Positions 34,309 through 42,582 are shown, counted from the first letter of the stretch. The stretch is 64,000 nt of DNA from Mycobacterium sp. 3519A (GCF_900240945.1 NZ_OESG01000014.1:2820734-2884733); one strand, 5' to 3'. Notes: generated by a model not told the origin, from the letters alone. Translations and numbers: made by a program.

Positions 34309-35066
34309 CCGACCACGAGGTCGCGGCACAACTGGCCACAGCAGCGGGCAAACTGCTGCTCGACGTGCGTGCCGAGCTCGCCGACGCCACCGAGTCGGAG
34401 CGGAAAGCCGCGGGCGACAAGCGGTCTCACGACTTCCTGATGGACGCGCTGGCGTCGCAACGGCCTGGTGACGCGGTGCTGTCCGAGGAGGGGGCCGACA
34501 ACCCGGTGCGGCTGTCCGCCGAGCGGGTGTGGATCGTCGATCCGCTGGACGGCACCCGCGAGTTCTCCGAACTGGGCCGCGACGACTGGGCGGTACACGT
34601 CGCGCTGTGGCAGGCGGGAGAGCTGGTCGCGGGCGCGGTGGCCCTTCCCGCACAAGGCATCACGCTGGCCACGCCGACGGTCAGCCCGCCGCCGGCGAGG
34701 CTCAATGTCGCCGGCCAAGCGGCTCCGGCTGCGGACAAGCCGCGGATCGTGGTGTCGCGCACCAGGCCACCCGCGGTCGCGCTTGCGGTGCGGGACGCGC
34801 TGGATGGCACGCTGGTCGAAATGGGTTCGGCCGGCGCCAAGGTCGCGTCGGTGGTCCAGGGCATCTCCGATGTCTACGTCCATGCCGGCGGCCAGTACGA
34901 ATGGGACTCCGCGGCGCCGGTCGCGGTCGCCCGCGCGGCTGGCCTGCACACGTCACGCATCGACGGCACGCCGCTGGTCTACAACCAGGCCGACCCGTTG
35001 CTGCCCGACCTCGTGGTCTGCCGTCCCGAGTTCGCCGACGCGGTACTGGCGGTCACCTCGCGCTGA
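34305..35066 (+). CDS. cysQ: 3'-phosphoadenosine-5'-phosphate phosphatase CysQ
   Basis: A 253-residue FIG-superfamily (inositol-monophosphatase fold) phosphatase. Metal-binding motifs are SEEG (Glu61/Glu62), DPLDGT (79-84) and the distal GGQYEWDSAAP. Blocks RPGDAVLSEE, VWIVDPLDGTREFSE, GRDDWAVHVALW and NQADPLLPDLVVCR agree with mycobacterial CysQ (Rv2131c). CysQ removes the 3' phosphate from PAP and PAPS and so controls the pool made by CysNC. The start is GTG 34305 within the cysN stop. In M. tuberculosis cysQ lies elsewhere, so its direct coupling to cysDNC here is a notable arrangement. It overlaps the convergent HxlR gene by 14 nt. Confidence 0.92.
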   Translation: MTDHEVAAQLATAAGKLLLDVRAELADATESERKAAGDKRSHDFLMDALASQRPGDAVLSEEGADNPVRLSAERVWIVDPLDGTREFSELGRDDWAVHVALWQAGELVAGAVALPAQGITLATPTVSPPPARLNVAGQAAPAADKPRIVVSRTRPPAVALAVRDALDGTLVEMGSAGAKVASVVQGISDVYVHAGGQYEWDSAAPVAVARAAGLHTSRIDGTPLVYNQADPLLPDLVVCRPEFADAVLAVTSR

Positions 35067-35721
35067 TCGGCCGGTGCGCGTTCCACGTCGGGAATGACCT
35101 GCGCAACCACGCCGGTCCGGTGAGCTTGATGTCCCCGGAGCGGATTGCGTCGGCCCAACTGCGCGCCCCACGGTGCCAGTCCACGAAGGCCCGCGATCTG
35201 GCCTCGACCACCAGGTCGGGCTGACCGCCGGGATCGCGGTAACAGAGTTCGGCGTCGCCGCCATCGATCAGCAGCCAGTACCGCCGATTGGTCGGCCGCT
35301 CGTCGGGGAAGATCATGGCGACGATCCGGCGGTCGGTCGGCAGCGCCGATCGATCGAGTTGAACCTGGACCCATGCCCACAACGCGAAAGCGGGATCGCT
35401 GTGCTCCGTCGTCATTTCGAGCCAGCGCTCACCCCACTCGGCCATGCCGCCGATGATGCCCGCCAGATCGGCACCCGCGTCAGTGAGGTGATAGGTGTGG
35501 CCGTGGCCGTCGGTTTTGGCCTCGGACCGGATGACTCCCGCGTGCTCGAGTTCGTCGAGTCGTTTGAGCAGCATCGAACGCGACATCGTCGGCACGCCCC
35601 TGGCGATCGCCGAGAAAGTATCTGCCCCGAACATGAGGTTGCGGACGATCAGCGGATTCCACCGTTCGGCAAGAATCTCCGACGCCCGAGCGACCGGGCA
35701 GTACTGCCGGTACGTGCCCAT
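35053..35721 (-). CDS. HxlR-family transcriptional regulator with C-terminal SCP2-like domain
   Basis: 222 residues. Residues 1-100 are an HxlR winged helix: the conserved N-terminal Cys (YCPVARASEILAERWNPLIVRNL in pieces), GVPTMSRSMLLKRLDELEHAGVI and GHGHTYHLTDAGADL. The remaining 120 residues (DRRIVAMIFPDERPTNRRYWLLIDGGDAELCYRDPGG, in pieces) look like the sterol-carrier/SCP2-type domain seen at the end of some actinobacterial HxlR proteins. Such a domain could bind a hydrophobic ligand. It is divergent from a methyltransferase gene across 85 bp and could regulate it (inference). Confidence 0.8.
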   Translation of the reverse strand: MGTYRQYCPVARASEILAERWNPLIVRNLMFGADTFSAIARGVPTMSRSMLLKRLDELEHAGVIRSEAKTDGHGHTYHLTDAGADLAGIIGGMAEWGERWLEMTTEHSDPAFALWAWVQVQLDRSALPTDRRIVAMIFPDERPTNRRYWLLIDGGDAELCYRDPGGQPDLVVEARSRAFVDWHRGARSWADAIRSGDIKLTGPAWLRRSFPTWNAHRPISAR

Positions 35722-35806
35722 GTCTCGATCGTCTCACCGCGCTGGCCCTCGGTGAAGTTCTGAAACGGAACTTCCCGCACGGCCGTTGGGCGCGCAGTAT
35801 CGGGAC

Positions 35807-36592
35807 ATGAGTACGGGCCAGGTCTCCACGACGGCAGCGGAGGTGTACGAGCAGTTCTTTGTGCCCGCTCTGTTCGGGCAGTTCGTGGCACCGATGCTCG
35901 ACGCGGTGGACGCGAGCGACGGCGATCGCCTGCTCGACGTCGGCGCGGGCACCGGCGTGCTGGCGCGGGCAGCACTGAATCGGGTGGGTGCGCGCGGGTC
36001 GGTGGTCGCCGTCGACCCGAACGAGGGCATGCTCGCCGTCGCCAAACGCATCGCACCCGGTGTGGACATTCGTCGTGGATCGGCTGAGCAGCTGCCGGTC
36101 GCCGATGCGGAGTTCGACTGTGTGACATGCCAATTCGCAGTGATGTTCTTCGAGAACCGGCAGCGTGCGGTCGCCGAGATGCGGCGTGCGCTCCGCGCGG
36201 GAGGATGCGTGGCGGTGGCCACATGGGCATCCGTCGAGCAGGCACCGGGGTATGCGGCGATGGTGGAACTGCTCGCGGACGAGATCGGCGACTGGGCCGC
36301 CGACGCGCTGCGGGCACCGTTCTGCGTCGGCGACCGGGGGCAACTACGCGACGTGCTGAGCGGGTCGTTCGCCGAAGTGACCGTGCACCACCGGGAAGGT
36401 GAGGCCCGTTTCGCGTCGCTCGACGACTGGCTGTACACGGAGATACGGGGGTGGACGCTCGCCGAGCACATTGATGACGAGCAGTACGAGCGGCTGCGGC
36501 GGGCGGCCGGGACGCGGCTCGCGCGTTTCGTCACCGGTGACGGGTCGGTGCGGTTCGCGGCGCCCGCACTCATCGCGACCGCTGTGGCGTGA
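35807..36592 (+). CDS. Class I SAM-dependent methyltransferase
   Basis: 261 residues with a methyltransferase-11-type Rossmann fold. Motif I is RLLDVGAGTGVLA, motif II ends VAVDPNEGMLAVA, then VDIRRGSAEQLPVADAEFDCVTCQ in pieces and EMRRALRAGGCVAVATW. The fold resembles ubiquinone/menaquinone methyltransferases and other small-molecule enzymes; the acceptor cannot be told. ATG 35807 (MSTGQV) is preferred over TTG 35786. Divergent from the HxlR regulator; 18 nt upstream of the isochorismatase-like gene. Confidence 0.82.
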   Translation: MSTGQVSTTAAEVYEQFFVPALFGQFVAPMLDAVDASDGDRLLDVGAGTGVLARAALNRVGARGSVVAVDPNEGMLAVAKRIAPGVDIRRGSAEQLPVADAEFDCVTCQFAVMFFENRQRAVAEMRRALRAGGCVAVATWASVEQAPGYAAMVELLADEIGDWAADALRAPFCVGDRGQLRDVLSGSFAEVTVHHREGEARFASLDDWLYTEIRGWTLAEHIDDEQYERLRRAAGTRLARFVTGDGSVRFAAPALIATAVA

Positions 36593-36610
36593 TGCCAGTA
36601 CGCTCGGCGG

Positions 36611-37207
36611 GTGAGCAACCCGACCCTGCGCGTCCTGGCCGATCTGCCGCAACAGCCGGTCAGCCTTTCGGAATCGACACTGATCCTGATCGACTGCCAG
36701 AACACCTACACGCGCGGCGTGATGGAACTCGAAGGCGTCCAAGAGGCGCTCGACGAGGCCGCTGCGCTGCTCGACCGGGCGCGCTCGGCGGGTATCCCGG
36801 TCATCCACATCCAGCACGACGACGGTCCCGGTTCGCTCTACGACATCGAGGGGGAGAGCGGCGCGATCGTGCCCCGCGTCGCCCCGCGCAACGGTGAACC
36901 GGTGGTGGTGAAGAACTATCCGAATTCGTTCGTGCAGACCGACCTCGACCAGGTGCTGAAGACCTCCAACGCGACGAATCTGGTGCTGGCCGGCTTCATG
37001 ACGCACATGTGCGTGAACTCCACCGCCCGCGGCGCGTTCAACCTGGGCTATGCGCCGACGGTGGTCGCCAGCGCCACCGCGACGAGGGCGCTGCCAGGAG
37101 TGTGTGACTCGACGGTCTCCGCCGAGGCGATGCAGGCCGCCAGCCTGGCCGCGATGGCCGACCTGTTCGCCGTCGTCGTGCCCGGCGCCTACGACATCCC
37201 CGATTAG
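36611..37207 (+). CDS. Isochorismatase-family cysteine hydrolase
   Basis: 198 residues of the nicotinamidase/isochorismatase fold with the full catalytic triad: Asp28 (LILIDCQN), Lys101 (VVKNYPNSF) and Cys134 (FMTHMCVNSTAR). The AGFMTHMCV motif suggests an amidohydrolase acting on a small amide. Specificity is not readable; annotations of close relatives range from nicotinamidase-related to carbamoylsarcosine-type. The start is GTG 36611. It is followed after 9 nt by a PPOX-type flavoprotein gene, so the two may be co-transcribed. Confidence 0.85.
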   Translation: MSNPTLRVLADLPQQPVSLSESTLILIDCQNTYTRGVMELEGVQEALDEAAALLDRARSAGIPVIHIQHDDGPGSLYDIEGESGAIVPRVAPRNGEPVVVKNYPNSFVQTDLDQVLKTSNATNLVLAGFMTHMCVNSTARGAFNLGYAPTVVASATATRALPGVCDSTVSAEAMQAASLAAMADLFAVVVPGAYDIPD

Positions 37208-37216
37208 CCTTAGCGC

Positions 37217-37879
37217 ATGTCGGCCACCCCCTCCACCCAGGTCACCCGGCTCCGCGAGAAGCAGGACACGTCGCGGCAACGGCTCGACGAACTCCTCGAC
37301 AGCACACCCCTTGCGACGGTTGCACTGGTGCGTGACGGGCATCCCGTCGTGTTCCCGACGGGCTTCGCACGCCTCGACGACGAACTCGTCATCCACGGGT
37401 CGACAGGTTCGCCGTGGCTGCGCGCGCTGGCGGCGGGTGCGCCTGCCGCGGTGTCGGTCACCGCGCTGGACGGAGTGATGGTGGCGCGCAGCGGGTTTGA
37501 GTCCTCGTTCCGCTACCGCAGCGCCGCGATCTTCGGGAGGTTCGAGGTGATCGACGGTGACGACAAAGAGCGCTATCTCGACGCGCTGGTGGAGGCCTTC
37601 ATTCCGGGGCGTGTCGCCGAATTGCGCGCAAGCAACCGCAAAGAGATCGCAGCGACGCAGGCCTTGCGGCTGGCCATCGCCGAGACGAACTGGTCGCTGA
37701 AAGTCAGCGACGGCTGGCCGGAGGACCCGCCCGAGGACGTCGCGTCGGGAGCGTGGGCGGGCGTGGTGCCGATGACGGTCACCTACGGCGCGCCGCAGCC
37801 CGCCCCCGACAACCTGCCCGGCACGCCGACGCCCGCATCTGTACGCGCGTTGAGCGGTAACTTCGACAATCCCGACTAA
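37217..37879 (+). CDS. Pyridoxamine-5'-phosphate-oxidase-fold (split-barrel) flavoprotein
   Basis: 220 residues with the FMN-binding split barrel. The N-terminal part [38 protein letters not shown] (in pieces) and [16 protein letters not shown] are typical of the PPOX/flavin-nucleotide-binding group. [28 protein letters not shown] matches the C-terminal part of many actinobacterial members. It may bind FMN, F420 or heme; the group is mixed and activity cannot be assigned. It ends 10 nt before the Rrf2 regulator gene. Confidence 0.8.
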   Translation: MSATPSTQVTRLREKQDTSRQRLDELLDSTPLATVALVRDGHPVVFPTGFARLDDELVIHGSTGSPWLRALAAGAPAAVSVTALDGVMVARSGFESSFRYRSAAIFGRFEVIDGDDKERYLDALVEAFIPGRVAELRASNRKEIAATQALRLAIAETNWSLKVSDGWPEDPPEDVASGAWAGVVPMTVTYGAPQPAPDNLPGTPTPASVRALSGNFDNPD

Positions 37880-37889
37880 CCTGGCCAAC

Positions 37890-38366
37890 ATGCGGATGTC
37901 GGCCAAGGCGGAGTATGCCGTCCGGGCCATGATCCAGCTCGCCACCGTCGAGGCCGGCGTGCTGGTCAAGACCGACGACCTGGCCAAGGCGCAGGGCATC
38001 CCGCCGCAGTTCCTCGTCGACATCCTGTCCGAACTGCGCACCGACCGGCTGGTCCGCAGCCACCGCGGCCGCGACGGCGGCTATGAGCTGGCCAGGGCGG
38101 CCGCCGACATCAGCATCGCCGACGTGCTGCGCTGCATCGACGGGCCGCTGGCCAGCGTGCGGGATATCGGGCTCGGCGATCTGCCGTACTCGGGGCCGAC
38201 CGCCGCCCTGACCGACGTGTGGCGTGCGCTGCGGGCCAGCATGCGATCGGTGCTCGAAGAGACCAGCCTCGCCGACGTCGCTTCAGGCACGCTGCCCGAC
38301 CACGTCGCGAAGATGGCGGGCGACTACCTCGGCCAGGAGCAGCAGCGCGGCCACTCGGTGGGCTAG
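37890..38366 (+). CDS. Rrf2-family transcriptional regulator (Rv1287 orthologue)
   Basis: 158 residues. The opening [52 protein letters not shown] (in pieces), and [27 protein letters not shown] agree closely with M. tuberculosis Rv1287, which lies just downstream of cysDN there. Only one cysteine (Cys82) is present, so it lacks the three-Cys iron-sulfur site of IscR. It may act like CymR, the Rrf2 repressor of cysteine metabolism, or use another cofactor (inference). Its conservation beside cysDNC argues for a sulfur-related role. The stop overlaps the convergent TetR gene by 4 nt. Confidence 0.9.
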   Translation: MRMSAKAEYAVRAMIQLATVEAGVLVKTDDLAKAQGIPPQFLVDILSELRTDRLVRSHRGRDGGYELARAAADISIADVLRCIDGPLASVRDIGLGDLPYSGPTAALTDVWRALRASMRSVLEETSLADVASGTLPDHVAKMAGDYLGQEQQRGHSVG

Positions 38367-39001
38367 CGACGCTTGCGCAGCCTGCGGGTGGCGATGCCGT
38401 CGAGCAGCATGCACAGCCCACGGTCGAAGTCCTCCTCGGGCGACATTTGCATCGCAACCTTCGACAGTGACCCGATGTGCGGAAATGTGTCACCTGCCAC
38501 CGTGCCGATCCGCGCGGCGGCATCGGCCGCGTCACGGCCGCGGGTCAGCGGGCCTGCCAATTCGGTCTGCACGGCGCCGATGACGAAGCCGAGCACGGCG
38601 TGGAACGCGGCCAGTCGGTCGTGGTCGGGCAGGCCGCCCCGCTCGAGCGCGGCGATCAGCGCGTCGGCGGCGGCATAACCCGTCGCCGACAACGTACGAC
38701 GGGTCAGCACAAGTGGAATCGCGGCGGGGTGTGCGCGGATGCCACGCCACATCGCGTCGGCGATCGCGTACGCATCGTGCTGCCAGTCGTCTGTCGGCGC
38801 GGCCAGTCGGACATCCGCGACCACCGCGGCGACGACCAACTCCTCGAGCCCTTCCTTGTCGGCCACGTAGTTGTAGAGCGTCATCGGTCCTGTGCCCAAC
38901 GCGGCAGCCAGCGATCGCATACTCAGCGCGGAAAGCCCTTCGGCGTCGACGATCTCGAGCGCCGTCGCAGCGATTTCGTCGGTCGTGAACCGTGCGCGCA
39001 T
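38363..39001 (-). CDS. TetR-family transcriptional repressor
   Basis: 212 residues. The N-terminal HTH reads [46 protein letters not shown] (in pieces), the standard TetR layout. The C-terminal part is the TetR_C_1-type ligand domain of the TetR/Tcr group ([33 protein letters not shown]). ATG 39001 has AAGGGG 7 nt upstream; longer in-frame starts would read through the operator region. It is divergent from a hydrolase gene, and the 78-bp gap holds two copies of the same operator, so it very likely represses itself and the hydrolase. Confidence 0.88.
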   Translation of the reverse strand: MRARFTTDEIAATALEIVDAEGLSALSMRSLAAALGTGPMTLYNYVADKEGLEELVVAAVVADVRLAAPTDDWQHDAYAIADAMWRGIRAHPAAIPLVLTRRTLSATGYAAADALIAALERGGLPDHDRLAAFHAVLGFVIGAVQTELAGPLTRGRDAADAAARIGTVAGDTFPHIGSLSKVAMQMSPEEDFDRGLCMLLDGIATRRLRKRR

Positions 39002-39012
39002 CTGATGACCCC

Positions 39013-39064
39013 TTGACAAGTACGTCGTACGTGAAGCAGTGTAGCCAACACGTACAACGTACTT
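39013..39064. promoter_or_regulatory. Twin TetR-type operators in the divergent promoter
   Basis: The 16-mer AAGTACGTCGTACGTG (39018-39033) recurs in inverted orientation at 39049-39064 with a single mismatch (AAGTACGTTGTACGTG on the minus strand). Each copy is itself a pseudo-palindrome around GTACG-N-CGTAC. Centres are 31 bp apart, about three helical turns. A consensus -35 element TTGACA (39013-39018) overlaps the first copy. The second copy ends 15 nt before the hydrolase start. The arrangement fits a repressor binding both sites to shut off both divergent genes. Confidence 0.75.
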
Positions 39065-39079
39065 ATGCTGGAGGTGCCC

Positions 39080-39982
39080 ATGCCCGCGACCATTCCGACC
39101 CAACGGGTCGACTTCTCATGCCGAGGCGTGCGCTGCGCGGCATGGCTGACGCTGCCCGTCGGATCTGGTCCGCATCCGGCCGTCGTGCTGGTGCACGGAC
39201 TCGGCGCGACGCACGACATGATGTTGGCGCAGTACGAACAGCACTTCGCCGCCGCGGGAATCGCGACGCTGGCGTTCGACTACCGCAACACCGGTGACTC
39301 GGACGGCCAACCGCGCCAACACATCTCGACGCATAACCAGCGTCACGACGTGGCGGCGGCGCTGGAACACCTCAAGTCGAGGCCGGAGGTCGACGGCCGG
39401 CGAGTCGGCCTGTGGGGCACCAGCCTCGGCGGCATGAACGTGGTCCGAGTCGCCGCCGAGCGCGCTGACGTGGCGGCCGCGGTGGTGCAATGCCCGATCG
39501 TGCACGGGCCCGGGGCGGCCAGGAAGTTGGGTCTGCTCGCTGCGTTGCGGCTGACGCCCGCCATCGCGCAGGACGTGCTGCGTGCAGTGTTTCGCAGGGA
39601 ACGACGGTACGTGCCGATCGTCGGACCGCCAGGGGGTTTCGCCATGGTGACGGTCGACGGCGCCGAATCGGGTTGGCGATCGACCGTCCCGCCCGGCGGG
39701 CGGTTCGACAACCGGATCGCGGCCGCCGGCGCCGTCGCGATGGTACTGACGTCGGCCACCCGGCACGCAAGCCGGATCGAGGCGCCATTGCTCGTGTGCG
39801 TGTGTGACCGGGAGAACCTGATGGATACCGGGTACGCGGCGTTGGTGGCGCGGCGCGCGCCTCGTGGCGTCGCCAAGCATTACGACTCCGACCACTTCGC
39901 GATCTACCACCCACCGCTGGTTGCTCAGGTGATGGACGACCAAACAGCTTTTCTGCGGGAGCATCTCGATGTCCGCGCGTGA
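39080..39982 (+). CDS. Alpha/beta hydrolase under TetR control
   Basis: A 300-residue serine hydrolase. The oxyanion motif is VLVHGLGATHDMML, the nucleophile elbow GLWGTSLGGMN, the acid probably Asp in VCVCDREN and the base His in YDSDHFAIY. The fold resembles dienelactone-hydrolase/acetyl-xylan-esterase-like and BAAT-type peptidase-like hydrolases. ATG 39080 is chosen because GGAGG lies 4 nt upstream; ATG 39065 directly abuts the operator. Its 3' end overlaps the mycothiol-type gene by 14 nt, so the two form a TetR-controlled operon, perhaps for detoxification of a xenobiotic (inference). Confidence 0.85.
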   Translation: MPATIPTQRVDFSCRGVRCAAWLTLPVGSGPHPAVVLVHGLGATHDMMLAQYEQHFAAAGIATLAFDYRNTGDSDGQPRQHISTHNQRHDVAAALEHLKSRPEVDGRRVGLWGTSLGGMNVVRVAAERADVAAAVVQCPIVHGPGAARKLGLLAALRLTPAIAQDVLRAVFRRERRYVPIVGPPGGFAMVTVDGAESGWRSTVPPGGRFDNRIAAAGAVAMVLTSATRHASRIEAPLLVCVCDRENLMDTGYAALVARRAPRGVAKHYDSDHFAIYHPPLVAQVMDDQTAFLREHLDVRA

Positions 39983-40628
39983 TCGACTGCGCGCCAACGA
40001 CGCGCGCCTCCACGCGCTGGCCGCCGACTTCAGTCCCGCGGAGTGGGCGCAGCTCAGCCTGTGCGAGCACTGGTCCAACCACGACGTGCTCGCCCATCTC
40101 GTCGTCGGCAGCAGCGCGTCGGCTGCGGCGGTGACCGCCGAAATGCTGCGCCACAGAGGGTCATTCGACCGGGCCAACGCGGCCATGGCGTGTGCGCTAG
40201 CTGCCGCGCGCACCCCTGCCGAACTCCTCGATGACTTCCATCGACTGACCCAACGCCCGCGCGGGCTCGGCCGCTACTTCCCGCCGCGACTGCTGCTCGG
40301 CGACCACATCACGCACGAACTGGACATGCTGTTCGCGCTCGGCCGCGAGCCTGCCATCCCCGCCGATGCGCTCGTCGCCGTGTTGGAAACCCAAGTGCGC
40401 GTGCCGAATCCGTTTGTCCCCGCGTACGCCAACAGCCGCGGGTTACGCCTGGTTGCCACCGACGTCGGCTGGACCCACGGCGATCGAGGTCCGCTCGTCT
40501 GCGGCCCCGCCGCCGAACTGGTGAGCGTGCTCGGCAACCGGCCCGCGATGCTGAGCCGCCTCGACGGGGATGGAGTGGATGTGCTGGCGTCGCGGGTCAG
40601 CCGGCACCCGAGCCGTAGGGCCGGGTGA
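39969..40628 (+). CDS. Maleylpyruvate-isomerase-family / DinB-like mycothiol-dependent protein
   Basis: 219 residues of the MDMPI/DinB four-helix fold. NARLHALAADFSPAEWAQLSLCEHWSNHDVLAHLVVG (in pieces) holds the first metal-binding His (about His43), and LLLGDHITHELDMLFALG supplies the others. Mycothiol-dependent isomerases and S-transferases of actinobacteria share this fold and bind zinc. The C-terminal beta part (LRLVATDVGWTHGDRGPLV, GPAAELVSVLGNRPAMLSRLDGDGVDVL in pieces) is the SCP2-like half typical of the family. It is translationally coupled to the hydrolase. A thiol-transfer detoxification role is inference. Confidence 0.82.
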   Translation: MSARDRLRANDARLHALAADFSPAEWAQLSLCEHWSNHDVLAHLVVGSSASAAAVTAEMLRHRGSFDRANAAMACALAAARTPAELLDDFHRLTQRPRGLGRYFPPRLLLGDHITHELDMLFALGREPAIPADALVAVLETQVRVPNPFVPAYANSRGLRLVATDVGWTHGDRGPLVCGPAAELVSVLGNRPAMLSRLDGDGVDVLASRVSRHPSRRAG

Positions 40629-40989
40629 GGATTTCCAGATAGTGTCCGCCCGGGTCCTGGAAGTACACGCCGCGGCCGCCGTCGTTGTGGTTGATCTCGC
40701 CGGGTCTGCTGCCGTGCGGATCCGCCCAGTGCTGTATGCCGCGGTCGCGGATGCGGCCGTAGATCGCGTCGAACTCGTCCTCGGAAACCAGGAAGGCATA
40801 GTGCTGCGGGCGGATGTCCTCCTCCGGTCCCACCTGCGCGTAGTCGAGGCTGACGCCGTGATTCAGTTCGACGGCCAAAAACGGGCCGAATTCCCTGGCG
40901 CGTGGCAGACCGAACAACTCGGTGAAAAACCGGGCTGACTCCTCGCGGTCTTTCGCCGCGACGATGGTGTGGTTGAACGTTATTGCCAT
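40597..40989 (-). CDS. VOC-family (glyoxalase/bleomycin-resistance-like) protein
   Basis: 130 residues with two beta-alpha-beta-beta-beta modules: AITFNHTIVAAKDREESARFFTELFGLP (in pieces) and the second ending GRGVYFQDPGGHYLEILTRPY, where the Glu of YLEI is the usual metal ligand; His7 (NHTI) is the first. Such proteins are dioxygenases, isomerases or binding proteins; the substrate is unknown. ATG 40989 is used; ATG 40995 (MDMAIT) is also possible. Its 3' end overlaps the convergent mycothiol-type gene by 32 nt. It is divergent from the GNAT gene with a gap of only 19 bp. Confidence 0.85.
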   Translation of the reverse strand: MAITFNHTIVAAKDREESARFFTELFGLPRAREFGPFLAVELNHGVSLDYAQVGPEEDIRPQHYAFLVSEDEFDAIYGRIRDRGIQHWADPHGSRPGEINHNDGGRGVYFQDPGGHYLEILTRPYGSGAG

Positions 40990-41008
40990 ATCCATCCACG
41001 ATAGGCCT

Positions 41009-41539
41009 ATGTCGGAAGTCGAGACGCTCACCGGGCCACGGGTGACATTGCGCGCACCCACGATCGACGACGCGCAGCCACTCTTCGACCGCGTGGTGTC
41101 TGACCCGGAGGTTTCCCGATACATGTCGTGGCGCACACATGCCGATGTATCCGAGACGCGGCGGGTGATCACCGAGATCTTCAACGTCGGCGGCGAGACC
41201 ACGTGGATCATCGAACTCCACGACGGCGACGGTCCGGTCGGGGTCTGCGGCTGGCGCAGGCCGCAACCGCACATCATCGACTTCGGCTATTTCCTGGGCA
41301 GGCGCTGGTGGCGCCAGGGGCTGATGTCCGAAGTCGTGCAACTGCTTCTGGACAAGGCCCAGCGCGACCCGACCGTGTATCGGGTCACCGCGCACTGCCA
41401 TGTCGACAACGCCGGGTCCGCCGCGCTGCTGCAACGCAGCGGCCTGACGCTCGAAGGCCGGCTGGCCCGCTATGCCGTGCTGCCGAACATCAGCGGCGAG
41501 CCGCAGGACTGCCTGCTGTTCGGCAAGGCTCTGCGGTGA
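41009..41539 (+). CDS. GNAT-family N-acetyltransferase (RimJ/RimL type)
   Basis: 176 residues: LTGPRVTLRAPTIDDAQPLFDRVVSDPEVSRYMSW (in pieces), the acetyl-CoA-binding loop FGYFLGRRWWRQGLMSEVVQLLL (RxxGxA/G-type) and CHVDNAGSAALLQRSGLTLEGRLARYAVLP. These are hallmarks of the RimJ/RimL subgroup that acetylates ribosomal proteins, peptides or drugs. ATG 41009 gives the standard N-terminus; an in-frame ATG at 40922 would run antisense into the VOC gene. The target is unknown. Confidence 0.85.
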   Translation: MSEVETLTGPRVTLRAPTIDDAQPLFDRVVSDPEVSRYMSWRTHADVSETRRVITEIFNVGGETTWIIELHDGDGPVGVCGWRRPQPHIIDFGYFLGRRWWRQGLMSEVVQLLLDKAQRDPTVYRVTAHCHVDNAGSAALLQRSGLTLEGRLARYAVLPNISGEPQDCLLFGKALR

Positions 41540-41568
41540 CGACGCGGCCCGGGTGGTACGAAGGATCG

Positions 41569-42582
41569 ATGGCGTTCGACTTATCTGATCTTTCGGTGCC
41601 CATCCTCGTCGCCCCGATGGCCGGTGGGCCGACGACGCCACAACTCGCCGCGGCGGGCACCAACGCAGGCGGCCTCGGTTTCGTCGCGGCGGGCTATCTG
41701 ACACCGGAGGTGTTCGCCGAGCGGCTGTCCGCGGCCCGCAACCTCACGTCCGGCCCTATCGGCGCGAATCTGTTTGCCCCACAACCGAGTGCGGGCACCC
41801 GCGAGGACATCGCCCGGTACGCGAAGGCGCTCGCGGGGGAAGCCGAGCGGTACGGCGCGCAACTCGGCGAGCCCCGGTTCGACGACGACCACTGGGCGGC
41901 CAAGATCGAGGTGCTGCTCGACGTGCGACCGGAGGTCGCGTCGTTCACCTTCGGCGCGCCGAGCGCCGACGAGTGCCACCGGTTGCGGGAGGCGGGCATC
42001 GCTGTGGTCGGCACCGTGACGACGGTGGCCGAGGCGCGCACGGCCGTCGCCAACGGTGTCGACGCGGTCGCGGCGCAGGGACCGGCGGCAGGCGGGCATC
42101 GCGGCACCTTCGACCCGGGCGTGCCGCCGGCCACTCAACCCCTCGACGAGTTGCTCGCCGAGCTCAAAGCCGCCGTCGACGTGCCGGTCGTCGTCGCGGG
42201 CGGATTGATGACGGCCGAGGACGTCGCGAGAGTCATGGCGGCCGGCGCGGCCGCGGCCCAACTGGGCACCGCGTTCCTGCTGTCCGACGAAGCGGGTAGC
42301 AGCCCGGTGCACCGCGCCGCGCTGCAGGATCCGCGCTTCACCGAAACCGTTGTCACGCGGGCATTCTCGGGCCGCTACGCGCGCGGGCTGCGCAACCGGT
42401 TCGTCGACGAGCACGAGGCGGAGGCGACGTACGGTTACCCGGAGATCCATTGGCTGACCAGCCCGCTGCGCGCCGCGTCGGTGCGCGCCGGTGACCCGGA
42501 AGCCGTCAACGTGTGGGCGGGCACCGGCTACCGGCAGGCCAGGACGGGATCCGTCGCGGAGATAATCGCGTCGTTGACGTAG
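41569..42582 (+). CDS. Nitronate monooxygenase (2-nitropropane dioxygenase family)
   Basis: A 337-residue FMN TIM barrel. Family blocks are APMAGGPTTPQLAAAGTNAGGLGFVAAGYL (in pieces), GANLFAPQP, VASFTFGAP, the catalytic His177 in AQGPAAGGHRGTF, and the phosphate-binding VVVAGGLMTAEDVARVMAAGAAAAQLGTAFLLSDEAG. It should oxidise alkyl nitronates with O2. ATG 41569 follows the GNAT stop by 29 nt with GAAGGA nearby. Its stop lies 6 nt from the convergent methyltransferase. Confidence 0.9.
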   Translation: MAFDLSDLSVPILVAPMAGGPTTPQLAAAGTNAGGLGFVAAGYLTPEVFAERLSAARNLTSGPIGANLFAPQPSAGTREDIARYAKALAGEAERYGAQLGEPRFDDDHWAAKIEVLLDVRPEVASFTFGAPSADECHRLREAGIAVVGTVTTVAEARTAVANGVDAVAAQGPAAGGHRGTFDPGVPPATQPLDELLAELKAAVDVPVVVAGGLMTAEDVARVMAAGAAAAQLGTAFLLSDEAGSSPVHRAALQDPRFTETVVTRAFSGRYARGLRNRFVDEHEAEATYGYPEIHWLTSPLRAASVRAGDPEAVNVWAGTGYRQARTGSVAEIIASLT

